A DNA stretch of 64,000 nucleotides from Oscillospiraceae bacterium (GCA_022793095.1 JAAWCD010000115.1:1-64000); one strand, 5' to 3'; shown: positions 30,142 through 39,178, counted from the stretch's first letter. The notes: generated by a model from the letters alone, not told the origin. Made by a program: numbers and translations.

Positions 30142-32934
30142 TTAGTAGCCGGAGCTGCCGCCCATCATACCCATCAAGGAGGATGCCTGAGAATTCATCT
30201 CGGCAATCAGCTGCTCCAGCTTGGAGAACTTGGTGGTGTACCGGTCGATCTGGTCGGCCATTTTGTCCTGCCAGCGCTCGATCTGGTTGTCGATGCTGTC
30301 CATCTGGCTCTTCAGGCTGTTGTTGTTCAGGGACGTGGGAGCCTTGATGGAGCCCGCGCGGGTGATCAGGATACCCTTGGGCTCGCCGGTGGTCTTGACG
30401 TAGCTGTTCAGCGTATTCTGAAGGGTCTGCATCAAACCATCACTGGAGGAGCCGCCCTCCTTGGTCTTGGCGAAGGCGTTTCGCACCTTGTCCGGGTCGC
30501 TGTCCAGGGCGTTGCGTAGCTTATCCTCGTCCAGGGCCAGGGTGGTCATGCCGTCGTTGTAGGACGTGGTGATGCCGATTTCCCGCAGGGTCTGGCCGTC
30601 GGTGCCGCCGGGCGTGATGGCGGACAGCAGCTTGCCGTACATGCTGGACAGGTTGGTGTCGCCGAACAGGATACCCTGTTTGGCCTTCTCGTTGTAAGCC
30701 TTCAGCTCGCTCTCGGAGTACTGGTCCTCCTGCTCGGCCGTGAGGGGCTCGTAGCGGTTGCCGTTGGACTTTTCAGCGGGAAGGGTGGAGTAAGCGTTCT
30801 TGATCTCGGTGGCCATCTCGTTGTAGTCATCCACGAAGCTGCGAATGGCCTCAATGATCTTTTCGGAATCGGTGGTGGTGTTGAAGGTAATCGGCTCGAT
30901 TTCGTTCCCGTCAGCGTCCACTGTCTTCCCCTTCTCATTGAAGGTGCCCTTCACGTTGACCGTGAGGCCGTCAATGTCGAAGCTGTTGCTGGCGCGGGTG
31001 AAGTCCTCAAAGCGCTTGCCGTTGATTTCCACATCCATGATGGCATCCTGACCGGTGGTATAGGAGGCCCCAAAATCAGGAACCTCATATTCCTCGCCCT
31101 GCGCGTCCTTCATTTTGAAGTCCACCATCCTGCCGGTCTTGTCATCGGTTATGACAATCTGGCCCGCGTGCTCGTCAAAGGAGGCGGTCATCTGGTGATT
31201 CTCGAGGGAGACGTTCAGCCTGTTGACAACGTCCTCAATTGTACTGTTCTCATCAAAGGTATCCCGATAAGTGTATTCGCCGGCACCGTCGATATCGAAG
31301 CTAATCTGTCCTCCCAGATCAAGATCGTAAACACCGGCAAACGTATCGCTGCCGCTCCGGTCGTGGTTCATGAACAGCCCCTTGGCCAGGCCCTCAAATT
31401 CAATCTTGCTGTTGGCGCCGGTCTCGGTGGCGGTGAACTGGAACTCGTTGGTCAGCTTGGAATAGCTCACCTTCACCCCAGCCTCGGCGTTGGAGTTGAT
31501 GGAGTTCATCAAGCTCTCCAGGGTGGTGTCCCCGGTGACGCTGATGGACGCGCCGTTCACCTTGAAATCATAGATGTTCTTGCCTGTGTCGGTGATACGG
31601 AAGCCGTCCTTGTCCACCCGGTTGCCCTTATCGTCCACGTAGTAGATGTTGCCGTTGCCGTCTTTCTTTTCCGTGGGCTTGCTGTCATAAGTGTTGAAGG
31701 TGCCCTTCAGGCGGTTGTTGGCAAGAAGCTCGCTGTCCTCGCCCAGCAGGTCATTGAGGGTTTTCCCGCTGTTGATGAAGTTGGAGTCGCCGCTCTCAAA
31801 GCCCAGGGCTTCAATGGCGGAGCCGCCCAGGCTCAGGGTGGCTCCCTCGCCGTTGGCGGTAAAGGAAAGCTTGCCGTCCTTGACCTCCGCGGTAATCTTA
31901 TTCTTACCGAAGGAGTCGGCCAGTTCCTCGTTCAGGGCTTTGATAAAGCCGTCGTTGCCGGCGTTGCCGCCGGCCCGTTCCATGACATCGGCCATGCTGA
32001 TTGTCTTCGTGGTTCCGTTAAAGGTGATGCCCAAGCTCTTATCTGCCAGGTAGCCCTTGGTGGGCATTTTCTTGGTCAGGGCTGTGTCTCCCACCTTGAT
32101 TTCATTGTTATCGCTGGTGCTGAGGCCAAAGGCGCTCTTGATGTTGCCGGAGGCGCCAAGCGTGACCTTGTTGCCGCTGCCCAGTCCGTCAGAGAAGGTG
32201 ATCTGGCCGTTCTTGGCCTCCACCTTGATGGCCTTGTCGGCGGTGGTGGTCTCCTTAAAGCCGTTCTTGGTGTAGGTATAGGTGACCTCGCTCAGCTTTT
32301 TGTTGATGGCGTTGGCCAGCTTCTCAGCGTTGTCCTTGCCCTCGAACTCGTTCAGGTCCTCCAGCTCATCAAAGCGAATGTCAAAGCTGGTGCCGTTGGT
32401 GCCGCCGTACTGGAAGGAGAGGGTACCGGAAACGGTGCTCACCGTCATGTCGCCTTTGATGTCAAAGTCGTCCTTGCCGGCGATGGCCCCGGCAGCGCCG
32501 CACATCTGGGTAGCCAGACCGGACACATTGTAGGTCGCGGCCTTCGCCAGCTGCTTCACACCGTAGATTTTCACATCGCTGGAGGTCTTGCCGCTGGCCG
32601 TGACCTTGTCCTTGTAGGTGCCTAACGTCGTGGTGTTGACCGCGTTGGTGAAGAAGCTGTTGCTGAGGAGGTTTGTCTTGGACGAGAAAGAGGTGTACTT
32701 GTTGTTGAAGTTGACCGCCTTGTCAATGATGCTGCGGTAAGCCTCCTGCTGCCATTCCACCTTCGTGCGTTTCTTTACCAGGTTCTGAATTTTCAGCTTG
32801 ATCCCGGAAACCGCGTTTTCGATCATGGTCTCCGTGTCCATGCCGCTGGCCAGACCGCTGAGCACGTTCCGGTTTCCATAAATGCTGCTGAGGGATCCGC
32901 TACTCCCATTAACCATGCTGGTAATTGATGCCAT
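30142..32934 (-). CDS. fliD: Flagellar filament cap protein FliD (very long)
   Basis: Cap protein at the filament tip that folds and inserts flagellin. ATG at 32934 follows AAAGGAG. The conserved N-terminus (GLASGMDTETMIENAVSGIK, LVKKRTKVEWQQEAYRSI) and C-terminus (MDSIDNQIERWQDKMADQI, RYTTKFSKLEQLIAEMNSQ) bracket a central region of about 750 residues. At 930 residues it is much longer than the usual 450-700, with the extra length in the surface-exposed middle domains. The gene heads a fliD-fliS-fliT-like operon read from a sigma28-type promoter (33045-33072). Confidence 0.93.
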   Translation of the reverse strand: MASITSMVNGSSGSLSSIYGNRNVLSGLASGMDTETMIENAVSGIKLKIQNLVKKRTKVEWQQEAYRSIIDKAVNFNNKYTSFSSKTNLLSNSFFTNAVNTTTLGTYKDKVTASGKTSSDVKIYGVKQLAKAATYNVSGLATQMCGAAGAIAGKDDFDIKGDMTVSTVSGTLSFQYGGTNGTSFDIRFDELEDLNEFEGKDNAEKLANAINKKLSEVTYTYTKNGFKETTTADKAIKVEAKNGQITFSDGLGSGNKVTLGASGNIKSAFGLSTSDNNEIKVGDTALTKKMPTKGYLADKSLGITFNGTTKTISMADVMERAGGNAGNDGFIKALNEELADSFGKNKITAEVKDGKLSFTANGEGATLSLGGSAIEALGFESGDSNFINSGKTLNDLLGEDSELLANNRLKGTFNTYDSKPTEKKDGNGNIYYVDDKGNRVDKDGFRITDTGKNIYDFKVNGASISVTGDTTLESLMNSINSNAEAGVKVSYSKLTNEFQFTATETGANSKIEFEGLAKGLFMNHDRSGSDTFAGVYDLDLGGQISFDIDGAGEYTYRDTFDENSTIEDVVNRLNVSLENHQMTASFDEHAGQIVITDDKTGRMVDFKMKDAQGEEYEVPDFGASYTTGQDAIMDVEINGKRFEDFTRASNSFDIDGLTVNVKGTFNEKGKTVDADGNEIEPITFNTTTDSEKIIEAIRSFVDDYNEMATEIKNAYSTLPAEKSNGNRYEPLTAEQEDQYSESELKAYNEKAKQGILFGDTNLSSMYGKLLSAITPGGTDGQTLREIGITTSYNDGMTTLALDEDKLRNALDSDPDKVRNAFAKTKEGGSSSDGLMQTLQNTLNSYVKTTGEPKGILITRAGSIKAPTSLNNNSLKSQMDSIDNQIERWQDKMADQIDRYTTKFSKLEQLIAEMNSQASSLMGMMGGSSGY

Positions 32935-33044
32935 ATTTATTCTCTCCTTTCCCAAAGCCAAGGCAGGCCGTACCGCCTGCGTAGTTTTTCAAGTAATTGG
33001 CAGAAAAAATTTTCGTCTTTTTTTCGCTCTGCCTCTATATTTTT

Positions 33045-33072
33045 TTATCGACATGTAGTATAGTAAAGTTAA
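33045..33072 (-). promoter_or_regulatory. Sigma28-type promoter of fliD operon
   Basis: On the minus strand TTAA (33069-33072), a 16-base gap and GTCGATAA (33045-33052) match the flagellar sigma factor consensus TAAA-N15-GCCGATAA with small deviations. The matching sigma factor gene fliA is at 39928-40785. Confidence 0.65.
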
Positions 33073-33112
33073 GAGTTTTCTCCTAGTTTTTGTTGTAGGG
33101 AGTGAATATTCC

Positions 33113-33892
33113 TTGACACGAATTATTACTGTCACCAACCAGAAGGGCGGCGTAGGCAAAACCACGACCGCTTCAGCCCTTGTCTGCGGCCTTCACCAGC
33201 GCGGGGCGCGGGTTCTGGGCGTGGATCTGGACCCCCAGGGCAACCTGGGCTTCACCCTGGGGCTGGACATTGGCACGGCCAACACAATCTACGATGTGCT
33301 GAAGGGTACCTGCACCATTGAGGAGGCCATTGCCTCCACGGAGTACGGCGATGTTCTTTCCTCGGACATCATGCTGTCGGTGGCGGAGGTGGAGTTCACC
33401 ATGCCCCGGCGGGAGTTCATCCTGGATCAGCAGCTGGCGAAGGTCCGTTCCCGCTACGATTTCATCATCATCGACACGCCGCCCGCCCTCAACGTACTGA
33501 CGGTCAACGCCTATGTGGCCTCTACCGGCCTCATTGTCCCCATGGAGGCGGAGGTACTCAGTCTGGTGGGCATCACCCAGCTTCAGGAGACCATTGAGAC
33601 GGTCCGGGCGTCCTTTAACCCGGATTTAAAGGTGCTGGGCATTCTGCTCAACAAATTCAATCCCCGCCTCACCCTGTCCAAGGAGATTCTGGAGCTGGCG
33701 GAGAACGTGGCGGAGCAGCTGGACAGCCAGGTGTTTGAATCCAAGGTCCGCCGGGGGGTTGGCGTAGCTATGGCCCCTGCCCACGGTCAGAGCGTACTGA
33801 CCTACCAGCCCAATTCCAAGCCTGCCCAGGATTTGCAGGCCGTGGTTGACGCCGTGGCCGGAGCGGAATTTCCACTTCTCAGGCAGGAGTAA
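33113..33892 (+). CDS. ParA/Soj-like partitioning ATPase
   Basis: ParA-type ATPase of 259 residues that dimerises on DNA with ATP. TTG at 33113 follows AGGGAGTG. It has the deviant Walker A KGGVGKTTT (K11 and K16), VDLDPQGN and IIIDTPPAL motifs. No parB or parS-like array is seen and it is not plasmid-like; the next gene is a ComFB-type protein and the surrounding genes are flagellar. Orphan ParA homologues such as ParC and FlhG position chemoreceptor arrays or flagella, and flhG is absent from the usual place in the operon to the right. Role by context only. Confidence 0.85.
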   Translation: MTRIITVTNQKGGVGKTTTASALVCGLHQRGARVLGVDLDPQGNLGFTLGLDIGTANTIYDVLKGTCTIEEAIASTEYGDVLSSDIMLSVAEVEFTMPRREFILDQQLAKVRSRYDFIIIDTPPALNVLTVNAYVASTGLIVPMEAEVLSLVGITQLQETIETVRASFNPDLKVLGILLNKFNPRLTLSKEILELAENVAEQLDSQVFESKVRRGVGVAMAPAHGQSVLTYQPNSKPAQDLQAVVDAVAGAEFPLLRQE

Positions 33893-33940
33893 AGAGCCTG
33901 TTGTCCCCACCATCCCTTTTCGAGAGAAGGAGAGTTTGTC

Positions 33941-34729
33941 ATGTCCAAGGAAAACGATAAGTCCAAAACCAGCAAAACCGCACGTGTGATGAATCTGCTG
34001 AGCAAAAAGCAGGAGCCGTCCGCGCCCCAGCCGGAAGAGACTCCAGCCGCCCCGGCCGCTGTTTCTGAGGCGCCTGCCGCCCCGGCGGCGTCCGCTTCCG
34101 CGCCTCTTTCCCCCATTCTCTCTTTGGCCCCGGACGCTGCGGTGTCCGTCCAGATCAAAAACGCGCTGGAAGATGAGCTGGAACACGAGCTCAACGCCGA
34201 AGCGGCCCAGGAGGCCCACGAAGCCCAGGAGGATCCTCCGCTCCAGGAGCCCGCGCCCGAGGAAGCGCCGCCCATGCCAAAAGCCGCTCCTGTTCCGCCG
34301 GAAGCAGCGGAAGCGCCGGAGGCGGCTAAAGAGCCGGAGCCGCTTCAGGAACCTGCTGTGGCGGTGCCTTCAGAGCCCGCGCCCGTGTCTGCGGAGCCTG
34401 CGCCCGTGGATCCTGTACCTATGCCCACGCCTGTTCAGGCGGCACCCGGCGAGTCTGAGGCCCCTGGCTATATCAATGTCATGCAGGTGCTGGTTGAGGA
34501 GAAGGCCGAGAAGTACATGAAGATGTTCGGAATCTGCACCTGCGCCAAGTGCCAGGAAGATGTAAAGGCTCTGGCCCTCAACCATCTTCCGCCCAAGTAC
34601 GTGGTCATGAGCAGCGGGGACCGGGTCCCCAAGCTCACCTTCTACGAAGGGCAGTACAGCAGCGATATTACCGCCCAGCTGCTGAAGGCCTGCACCGTCG
34701 TAATGCAGACCCCTCACCACGACCGGTAA
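33941..34729 (+). CDS. ComFB-domain protein with long Pro/Ala/Glu-rich N-terminus
   Basis: Protein of 262 residues. The first 25 residues are basic (SKTSKTARVMNLLSKKQ), the next 150 are a Pro/Ala/Glu-rich linker, and about residues 172-262 are a ComFB domain: GYINVMQVLVEEKAEKYMK, the cysteine cluster CTCAKCQEDVKALALN and LPPKYVVMSSGD. ComFB-family proteins have been reported as cyclic dinucleotide receptors affecting motility. ATG at 33941 follows GAGAAGGAG. It lies 48 bases after the parA-like gene with no terminator between, so the two are one operon; the basic head could contact DNA or a partner. Confidence 0.82.
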   Translation: MSKENDKSKTSKTARVMNLLSKKQEPSAPQPEETPAAPAAVSEAPAAPAASASAPLSPILSLAPDAAVSVQIKNALEDELEHELNAEAAQEAHEAQEDPPLQEPAPEEAPPMPKAAPVPPEAAEAPEAAKEPEPLQEPAVAVPSEPAPVSAEPAPVDPVPMPTPVQAAPGESEAPGYINVMQVLVEEKAEKYMKMFGICTCAKCQEDVKALALNHLPPKYVVMSSGDRVPKLTFYEGQYSSDITAQLLKACTVVMQTPHHDR

Positions 34730-34743
34730 GCCCTGAAATGCAA

Positions 34744-34775
34744 AAGATGGCCGCCGAAAGGCGGCCATCTTTTTT
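34744..34775 (+). terminator. Terminator of the parA-comFB operon
   Basis: AAGATGGCCGCC-GAAA-GGCGGCCATCTT followed by TTTTCTCTT: a textbook Rho-independent terminator 15 bases after the stop. Confidence 0.9.
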
Positions 34776-34918
34776 CTCTTCTTTTCTTGAAAGAAAAGAA
34801 GAGAAAGAACTTTAACCTGATTCTCCTGGAAGGCAGTGCTTGAAGTTCTTTTTGCTTCTTTTTCTTTCAAGAAAAAGAAGGGCCTTTTTGGTTCTTTTTC
34901 CGCCGGGAAAAAGAACCT
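34776..34918. repeat. Dispersed hairpin repeats, copies 14, 15 and a degenerate 16
   Basis: Copy 14 (34776-34818) and copy 15 (34838-34878) face each other around a short spacer. Copy 16 (34882-34918) is a variant hairpin GGTTCTTTTTCC-GCCG-GGAAAAAGAACC directly after the EAL/HDOD gene. Confidence 0.8.
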
Positions 34919-34919
34919 A

Positions 34920-36227
34920 TTACTGCAAGGTGCCCTCTGGAGCGGTCGCTTTCTCTTCCATCTCCTCGCCGGTGTCGCTGAGGTAGGGGTTGGTCAGCTG
35001 CTCCCAGAGCGTGTTCACATTGTCCATGCAGATAAAGTAAACGTTGGTCAGCACATTGCTCGAAATCCCCAGCTCATCCGCCAGCACGTTAATCTGTTCC
35101 CAGTTGGCCGCCTCATAGCTCAGCACCAAATCATAGAGCTTACCGCAGCGTCCCTCGTGATTCAGCAGCGCGTTTTTGATCTCGTCGGCTACCGGCACCT
35201 CTGCCAGAATTTCCTCCAGCGGCGCGTCAATCAGATAGTTCAGCGTGGAGAACATACCCATCAAGTAAGCTTCCGACTTGGAAATCGGCATGTCCTTGGC
35301 GTGATTCATCAGCTCACTACAGAAGTTCGCCCGCATGAAGGAGCGCTTCAGGAACTCTTCTGAGCCCTCTTCCATAGATCCCTCCGTGTTGCTGGCGCTG
35401 AGCAGGTAAATCCACTGCTTCAGCTGGCCCAGTCCCAAGGTCATCATCGCCTGCCGGATCGTGTTTGCCCGGTGACGCAGGGCAAAGTAGCAGGAGTTGA
35501 CCAGCTTCAGCAGCGCGAAGGTCAGGCCCGCGTCTGCGGCAATCATCTGCTCGATCTCCTCCACGTTGGGTTCATCCCGGGTCACTGCCACCATCAGCCG
35601 GAAGAAGTTGCTCTGAATGTAAGCGCTGCTGTGGGCCCTGGTAGTCAGACGCTCCGCCACATAGGTGCCCTCCACCGCGTCCACCTTCATCGCAAGCGCC
35701 TTTTCATACAGCGCCTCGCTGTCGATGTCGGTGATGATGCACTTCTTATTCATGCTGCGGGCGATCTCCACCGTGTTCTTCAGATTGATGTCGTTCACAC
35801 TCTTGATGTTGATCTTGATGTAGTCAATGCCGTCCAACAGTGCCAGATAGCGCGGCATAAACTGGAACTCATTGACCGCAATTTTGTAGCCCTCTTTTGC
35901 AAATTGCTGGACAAAGTGCATGGACAGAGGATGAATGATCACACTGTCGTCGATCTGAATGACCAGCTCGTTTTTGTCAAACAGCCTCGGTGTCTTCTTC
36001 ATCAGAAGCATGGTGGTGAAGGTCATGAAGTTGAGGGTTCCCTTCAGCATCTTGGTGCTGTTCTGCGTCAAAAACGTATAGATCGTATCTGCCGCGGCGA
36101 ATTCCGCACTGGACGTGCCGCTGTCACCGCTGAATGCCTGATTCTCCCCGTGATAGAGGATCTCATAGCCGATGATATTGCCCGCGGTGTCCTTGATGGG
36201 CTGCCGCACGATATATTTACTGCTCAT
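34920..36227 (-). CDS. Degenerate EAL plus HDOD signalling protein (YuxH-like)
   Basis: Soluble protein of 435 residues. The N-terminal half (residues 1 to about 205) has the EAL fold (YIVRQPIKDTAGNIIGYEIL, FDKNELVIQIDDSV, IDYIKINIK) but lacks the acidic and lysine residues needed for c-di-GMP cleavage. The C-terminal half is an HDOD domain (AADAGLTFALLKLVNSCYF, IRQAMMTLGLGQLKQWIYLL). Such YuxH-type proteins are signalling adaptors; Vibrio CdgJ of this type affects motility. It is the last gene of the flagellar/chemotaxis series, 25 bases after cheV. Confidence 0.85.
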   Translation of the reverse strand: MSSKYIVRQPIKDTAGNIIGYEILYHGENQAFSGDSGTSSAEFAAADTIYTFLTQNSTKMLKGTLNFMTFTTMLLMKKTPRLFDKNELVIQIDDSVIIHPLSMHFVQQFAKEGYKIAVNEFQFMPRYLALLDGIDYIKINIKSVNDINLKNTVEIARSMNKKCIITDIDSEALYEKALAMKVDAVEGTYVAERLTTRAHSSAYIQSNFFRLMVAVTRDEPNVEEIEQMIAADAGLTFALLKLVNSCYFALRHRANTIRQAMMTLGLGQLKQWIYLLSASNTEGSMEEGSEEFLKRSFMRANFCSELMNHAKDMPISKSEAYLMGMFSTLNYLIDAPLEEILAEVPVADEIKNALLNHEGRCGKLYDLVLSYEAANWEQINVLADELGISSNVLTNVYFICMDNVNTLWEQLTNPYLSDTGEEMEEKATAPEGTLQ

Positions 36228-36252
36228 AACTGCCTCCTCTGTCCCGCCCTCT

Positions 36253-37179
36253 TCAGGCCTCCCTGCGCGCCCCTAGCAGATGGTCAATGACCTCAACCAG
36301 CCGGCCGATTTCCGGCTTGCTCATCTGCTCATTGGCGCCCAGCTCCTTGCCCTTGCGGCGCATCTCCTCCGTAATCAGGGAGGAGAAGATAATCACCGGA
36401 ATATCCCGGAACTGCCGGTCGTCCTTAATCAGCTTGGTCAGACGGTGGCCGTCCATCTGGGGCATCTCGATATCCGTGATGACCAGCGACACATGCTCGT
36501 CCAGATTCTCCACGTCCCGGAAGCTCTGAAGCCTGTTCCAGAGCTCCTGGCCGTCAGGGAACATGCTGACATTGATGTAGCCGGACTTGTTCAACGCGTC
36601 GGAAATCATCTTGCTCAACAGGATGGAATCCTCCGCCACCAGAATCGGATCCTCCCGGATCTCCCGGTGGCCCAGCTTGTCAATCTCCGACATTTGAATT
36701 CCGGTCTGGGGCGCGATCTCCGCCACAATCTTTTCAAAGTCCAGGATGGTCACCAGATCCTTGCCGCACTGAGCAATCCCCGTGGCCACGCCGGAGTCGC
36801 CGCCGGACACCGTCTTGTCCGGCTTGTGAATGTCCTGCCAGGAGATCCGGCTGATTCCCACCACAGTATGAACACGGAAGGCAATGTTCATCTTGTTGAA
36901 ATTGGTGATGATGAACAGATCCTTGGGCCCCTTCTCACAGTCCTCGTTCAAAAGGTATCTGGGCAGGTCCACCACCGTCAGCACCGTATCCCGGGGCTTG
37001 AAGATGCCCTCCACCGCAGGATGGGCGTGGGGCACATGCTTGACCGGCGAGGTCATCATAATCTCCTTGACCTTGGCCACGTTGATCCCGTACAGGTTGT
37101 CCCTGATCGTAAATTCCATGACCTCAATCTCGTTGGTTCCGGATTCCAGCAGAATCCCACGTTTATCCTCTTCCAACAT
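36253..37179 (-). CDS. cheV: Chemotaxis coupling protein CheV
   Basis: Fusion of a CheW-like adaptor (residues 1 to about 160: EVMEFTIRDNLYGINVAKVK, HPAVEGIFKPRDTVLTVVDL) and a receiver domain (about 175-300: ILVAEDSILLSKMISDAL, phospho-acceptor Asp in LVITDIEMPQMDG, IIFSSLI). It couples receptors to CheA and is phosphorylated for adaptation. 308 residues, standard length. ATG at 37179 follows GAAGGGAG. It follows cheD after 85 bases that hold the palindrome CCGTATTCATACGG (37210-37223). Confidence 0.95.
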   Translation of the reverse strand: MLEEDKRGILLESGTNEIEVMEFTIRDNLYGINVAKVKEIMMTSPVKHVPHAHPAVEGIFKPRDTVLTVVDLPRYLLNEDCEKGPKDLFIITNFNKMNIAFRVHTVVGISRISWQDIHKPDKTVSGGDSGVATGIAQCGKDLVTILDFEKIVAEIAPQTGIQMSEIDKLGHREIREDPILVAEDSILLSKMISDALNKSGYINVSMFPDGQELWNRLQSFRDVENLDEHVSLVITDIEMPQMDGHRLTKLIKDDRQFRDIPVIIFSSLITEEMRRKGKELGANEQMSKPEIGRLVEVIDHLLGARREA

Positions 37180-37264
37180 TTCCTAACACTCCCTTCAAAC
37201 TTCGAGCCGTATTCATACGGGGAATAAAAGACAGAGCCAGACACTGTCCGGCCGAATATATGGC

Positions 37265-37741
37265 CTAGATAATCAGCTCCTGACGGCCGTAGCTTCGGAC
37301 GCAGCCCAAACCGCTGGTCACGTCAAACAGCAGCGTGCGGGCCACCGTTCCGCCCACGTCTTCCTTCAGAATCCGGATTCCCTCTTTTTTTAAGTTCAGG
37401 CGGACGCTTTCAATGTTGCGCTGCCCGATATTGCCCAGCGAACCGCCATTATCCTCAAACATCTTGGCTCCGCCCACAATTTTCGCCGTGATTCGGGCCC
37501 GCTTGCCGCCCTTGGCCTCCATCTGCTTCAGCGTTTCCCGAATGGCGGTGTCCGCGTATTTCATTACATTTTTTCGTCCCGTTTCCAGATTGATGGGGAG
37601 CATGATATGAATCAGCGCTCCCAATTTGATGACCGAGTCATACAGACAAATCCCAATACAGGAGCCCAGGGCGTAGGTGACCAGCATACCGGTTCCCTGC
37701 GCCATTTTCATGTCTGCAATTCCAATCGTCAATTTATCCAT
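37265..37741 (-). CDS. cheD: Chemoreceptor glutamine deamidase CheD
   Basis: Deamidates receptor glutamines and, in Bacillus-type systems, stimulates the CheC phosphatase. The 158-residue protein has the catalytic Cys in YALGSCIGICLYD, the His in LIHIMLP and the family motif KIVGGAKMF. It overlaps cheC by 8 bases, so the two are co-translated, consistent with a CheC-CheD complex. Confidence 0.95.
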   Translation of the reverse strand: MDKLTIGIADMKMAQGTGMLVTYALGSCIGICLYDSVIKLGALIHIMLPINLETGRKNVMKYADTAIRETLKQMEAKGGKRARITAKIVGGAKMFEDNGGSLGNIGQRNIESVRLNLKKEGIRILKEDVGGTVARTLLFDVTSGLGCVRSYGRQELII

Positions 37742-38360
37742 CGCTAACGCCCAGCTTCCTCAACAAGAAATTCAGCGACCGGATATCCGGTGACAGAAGC
37801 AGCCGGCATGGGACCTGCTTCCCGTTACAAATAAAGTTCCCCCCTATGGTCATAATGTAGTCCGACTGTCCGCCGTACTCTGCCATGGGCACAGTCAAAA
37901 TGGCGCCCTGCATATCCACTGTAAAGGCAGGCACCGTCAGATTGATATCGACGCCCGCCAGGCCGCTCAACGCATTGATAAAGGTGGAAATCATGATGTT
38001 GCCCACCTCGATCAGCACAGAGTTTTCCATCTCGTTCAGCTGGATGTATTCCTTGATCTTCTGTTTCAGAATACTTTCCAGCAAGAGATTGACAAAATCC
38101 AACTGCTGCACCGAGAGCATAATCCCATTGACCTGTCCGCTCAGCTTGACCAGTACGCCGGCCGTGATCTCCTCTGGGCCGCCAATCCACTCGATGGCCT
38201 CGTTATAGCCCATAATCCGCACCTCCGGCATGGCGATGCGTACCTCACGCTCCAGCATGGAGGACAGCGCCGTGGCGGCGTTGCCGGTGCCGATGCTGCC
38301 AACCTCCCGCAGCGTGTCCAGCTCCAGGGAATTCAGCTCGTCATAACTTTTAATATCCAT
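37734..38360 (-). CDS. cheC: CheY-P phosphatase CheC
   Basis: Phosphatase of 208 residues acting on CheY-P and regulated by CheD. ATG at 38360 follows AAGGGAGGG. It has the two pseudo-symmetric helices of the family. The second, EVGNIMISTFINAL, has the Glu and Asn needed for catalysis. The first, REVGSIGTGNAATALS, has Ser where the catalytic Asn is normal (ExxS instead of ExxN), so only one active site looks intact. It overlaps cheD. Confidence 0.92.
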   Translation of the reverse strand: MDIKSYDELNSLELDTLREVGSIGTGNAATALSSMLEREVRIAMPEVRIMGYNEAIEWIGGPEEITAGVLVKLSGQVNGIMLSVQQLDFVNLLLESILKQKIKEYIQLNEMENSVLIEVGNIMISTFINALSGLAGVDINLTVPAFTVDMQGAILTVPMAEYGGQSDYIMTIGGNFICNGKQVPCRLLLSPDIRSLNFLLRKLGVSDG

Positions 38361-38420
38361 TTGGCCCTCCCTTATCCTCAAAGCAGCGGAATCATCCGGC
38401 CGTCTGCCGCTTTGCATTCA

Positions 38421-39167
38421 TTAGTTGCGAAGATTATTGATGGTTGTCTCAATCTCGTCGGAGGTCTGTACCATTTTCAGTGCCAGTCCATAGGCCCGCT
38501 GGGATTCGATGACCTTGGACAGCTCATCCGCCAGGTCTGCGTTGGACATTTCCAGTACGCCCCGGCGGAGCTCACCGGTGCCCATCCAAAGGTCGCCATT
38601 CTTGTCTACAGGCAGGTAGCGGGTATCCACCAGCTCGCCCATGCCGTCATAGTTGCTGTAGTCGAAAATGCCCACCGGCAGCTCTGCGTAGGGGTCGGTT
38701 ATCTCAATCATGACCCCTTCCCGGCTCAGTACAAAGCGTCCCTCGCCGTCAGAGAGGTAGTAAGCCGTCTCCAGGATGGGATCCCCTTCCTCATCCACCT
38801 CGCCGGTGTCCCGCTGGAACTGCGACATGTAGAAGGCGCCGTTGCGGGTAAAGGAGATGTCTCCGGTCTCCAGGTCGGCCAGGGCAAAGAAGCCGTCTCC
38901 CTCAATCATGAAGTCCAGGTTGCGCCCGGTGGCCGGAGCGCCCTGACTGTGGTCGGTGGAGGTCATCAACAGGCGGGTGCCCACTCCCTCTTGAAGCTCC
39001 TCGTCCGCGCCCACAATATTCCGGTCCATTAGAGCGGTGAACCGGGCCCGGTCCGCCTTGAAACCGAAGGTGTTGACGTTGGCGATGTTGTTGCCGTGGA
39101 CGTTCAGCCGCCGCAGCTGCTGATGGGCGCCCACCACGCCGGTGTAAAAGGATTGATTCATGGTCAT
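38421..39167 (-). CDS. flgG: Flagellar rod protein FlgG/FlhP-like
   Basis: Distal rod component of the basal body. The 248-residue protein has the N-terminal rod signature LRRLNVHGNNIANVNTFGFK, the central GDGFFALADLETGDISFTRN and a C-terminal ELSKVIESQRAYGLALKMV helix. It pairs with the preceding flgF-like gene (11-base gap), the arrangement called flhO-flhP in Bacillus. Which of the two is the true FlgG equivalent is judged by order only. Confidence 0.85.
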   Translation of the reverse strand: MTMNQSFYTGVVGAHQQLRRLNVHGNNIANVNTFGFKADRARFTALMDRNIVGADEELQEGVGTRLLMTSTDHSQGAPATGRNLDFMIEGDGFFALADLETGDISFTRNGAFYMSQFQRDTGEVDEEGDPILETAYYLSDGEGRFVLSREGVMIEITDPYAELPVGIFDYSNYDGMGELVDTRYLPVDKNGDLWMGTGELRRGVLEMSNADLADELSKVIESQRAYGLALKMVQTSDEIETTINNLRN

Positions 39168-39178
39168 TCACCGCTTTC

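Noticed and set aside
33113..33892. Plasmid or phage partition system
   Set aside because: No ParB, no centromere-like repeats, no replication or integrase genes; both sides are flagellar genes.
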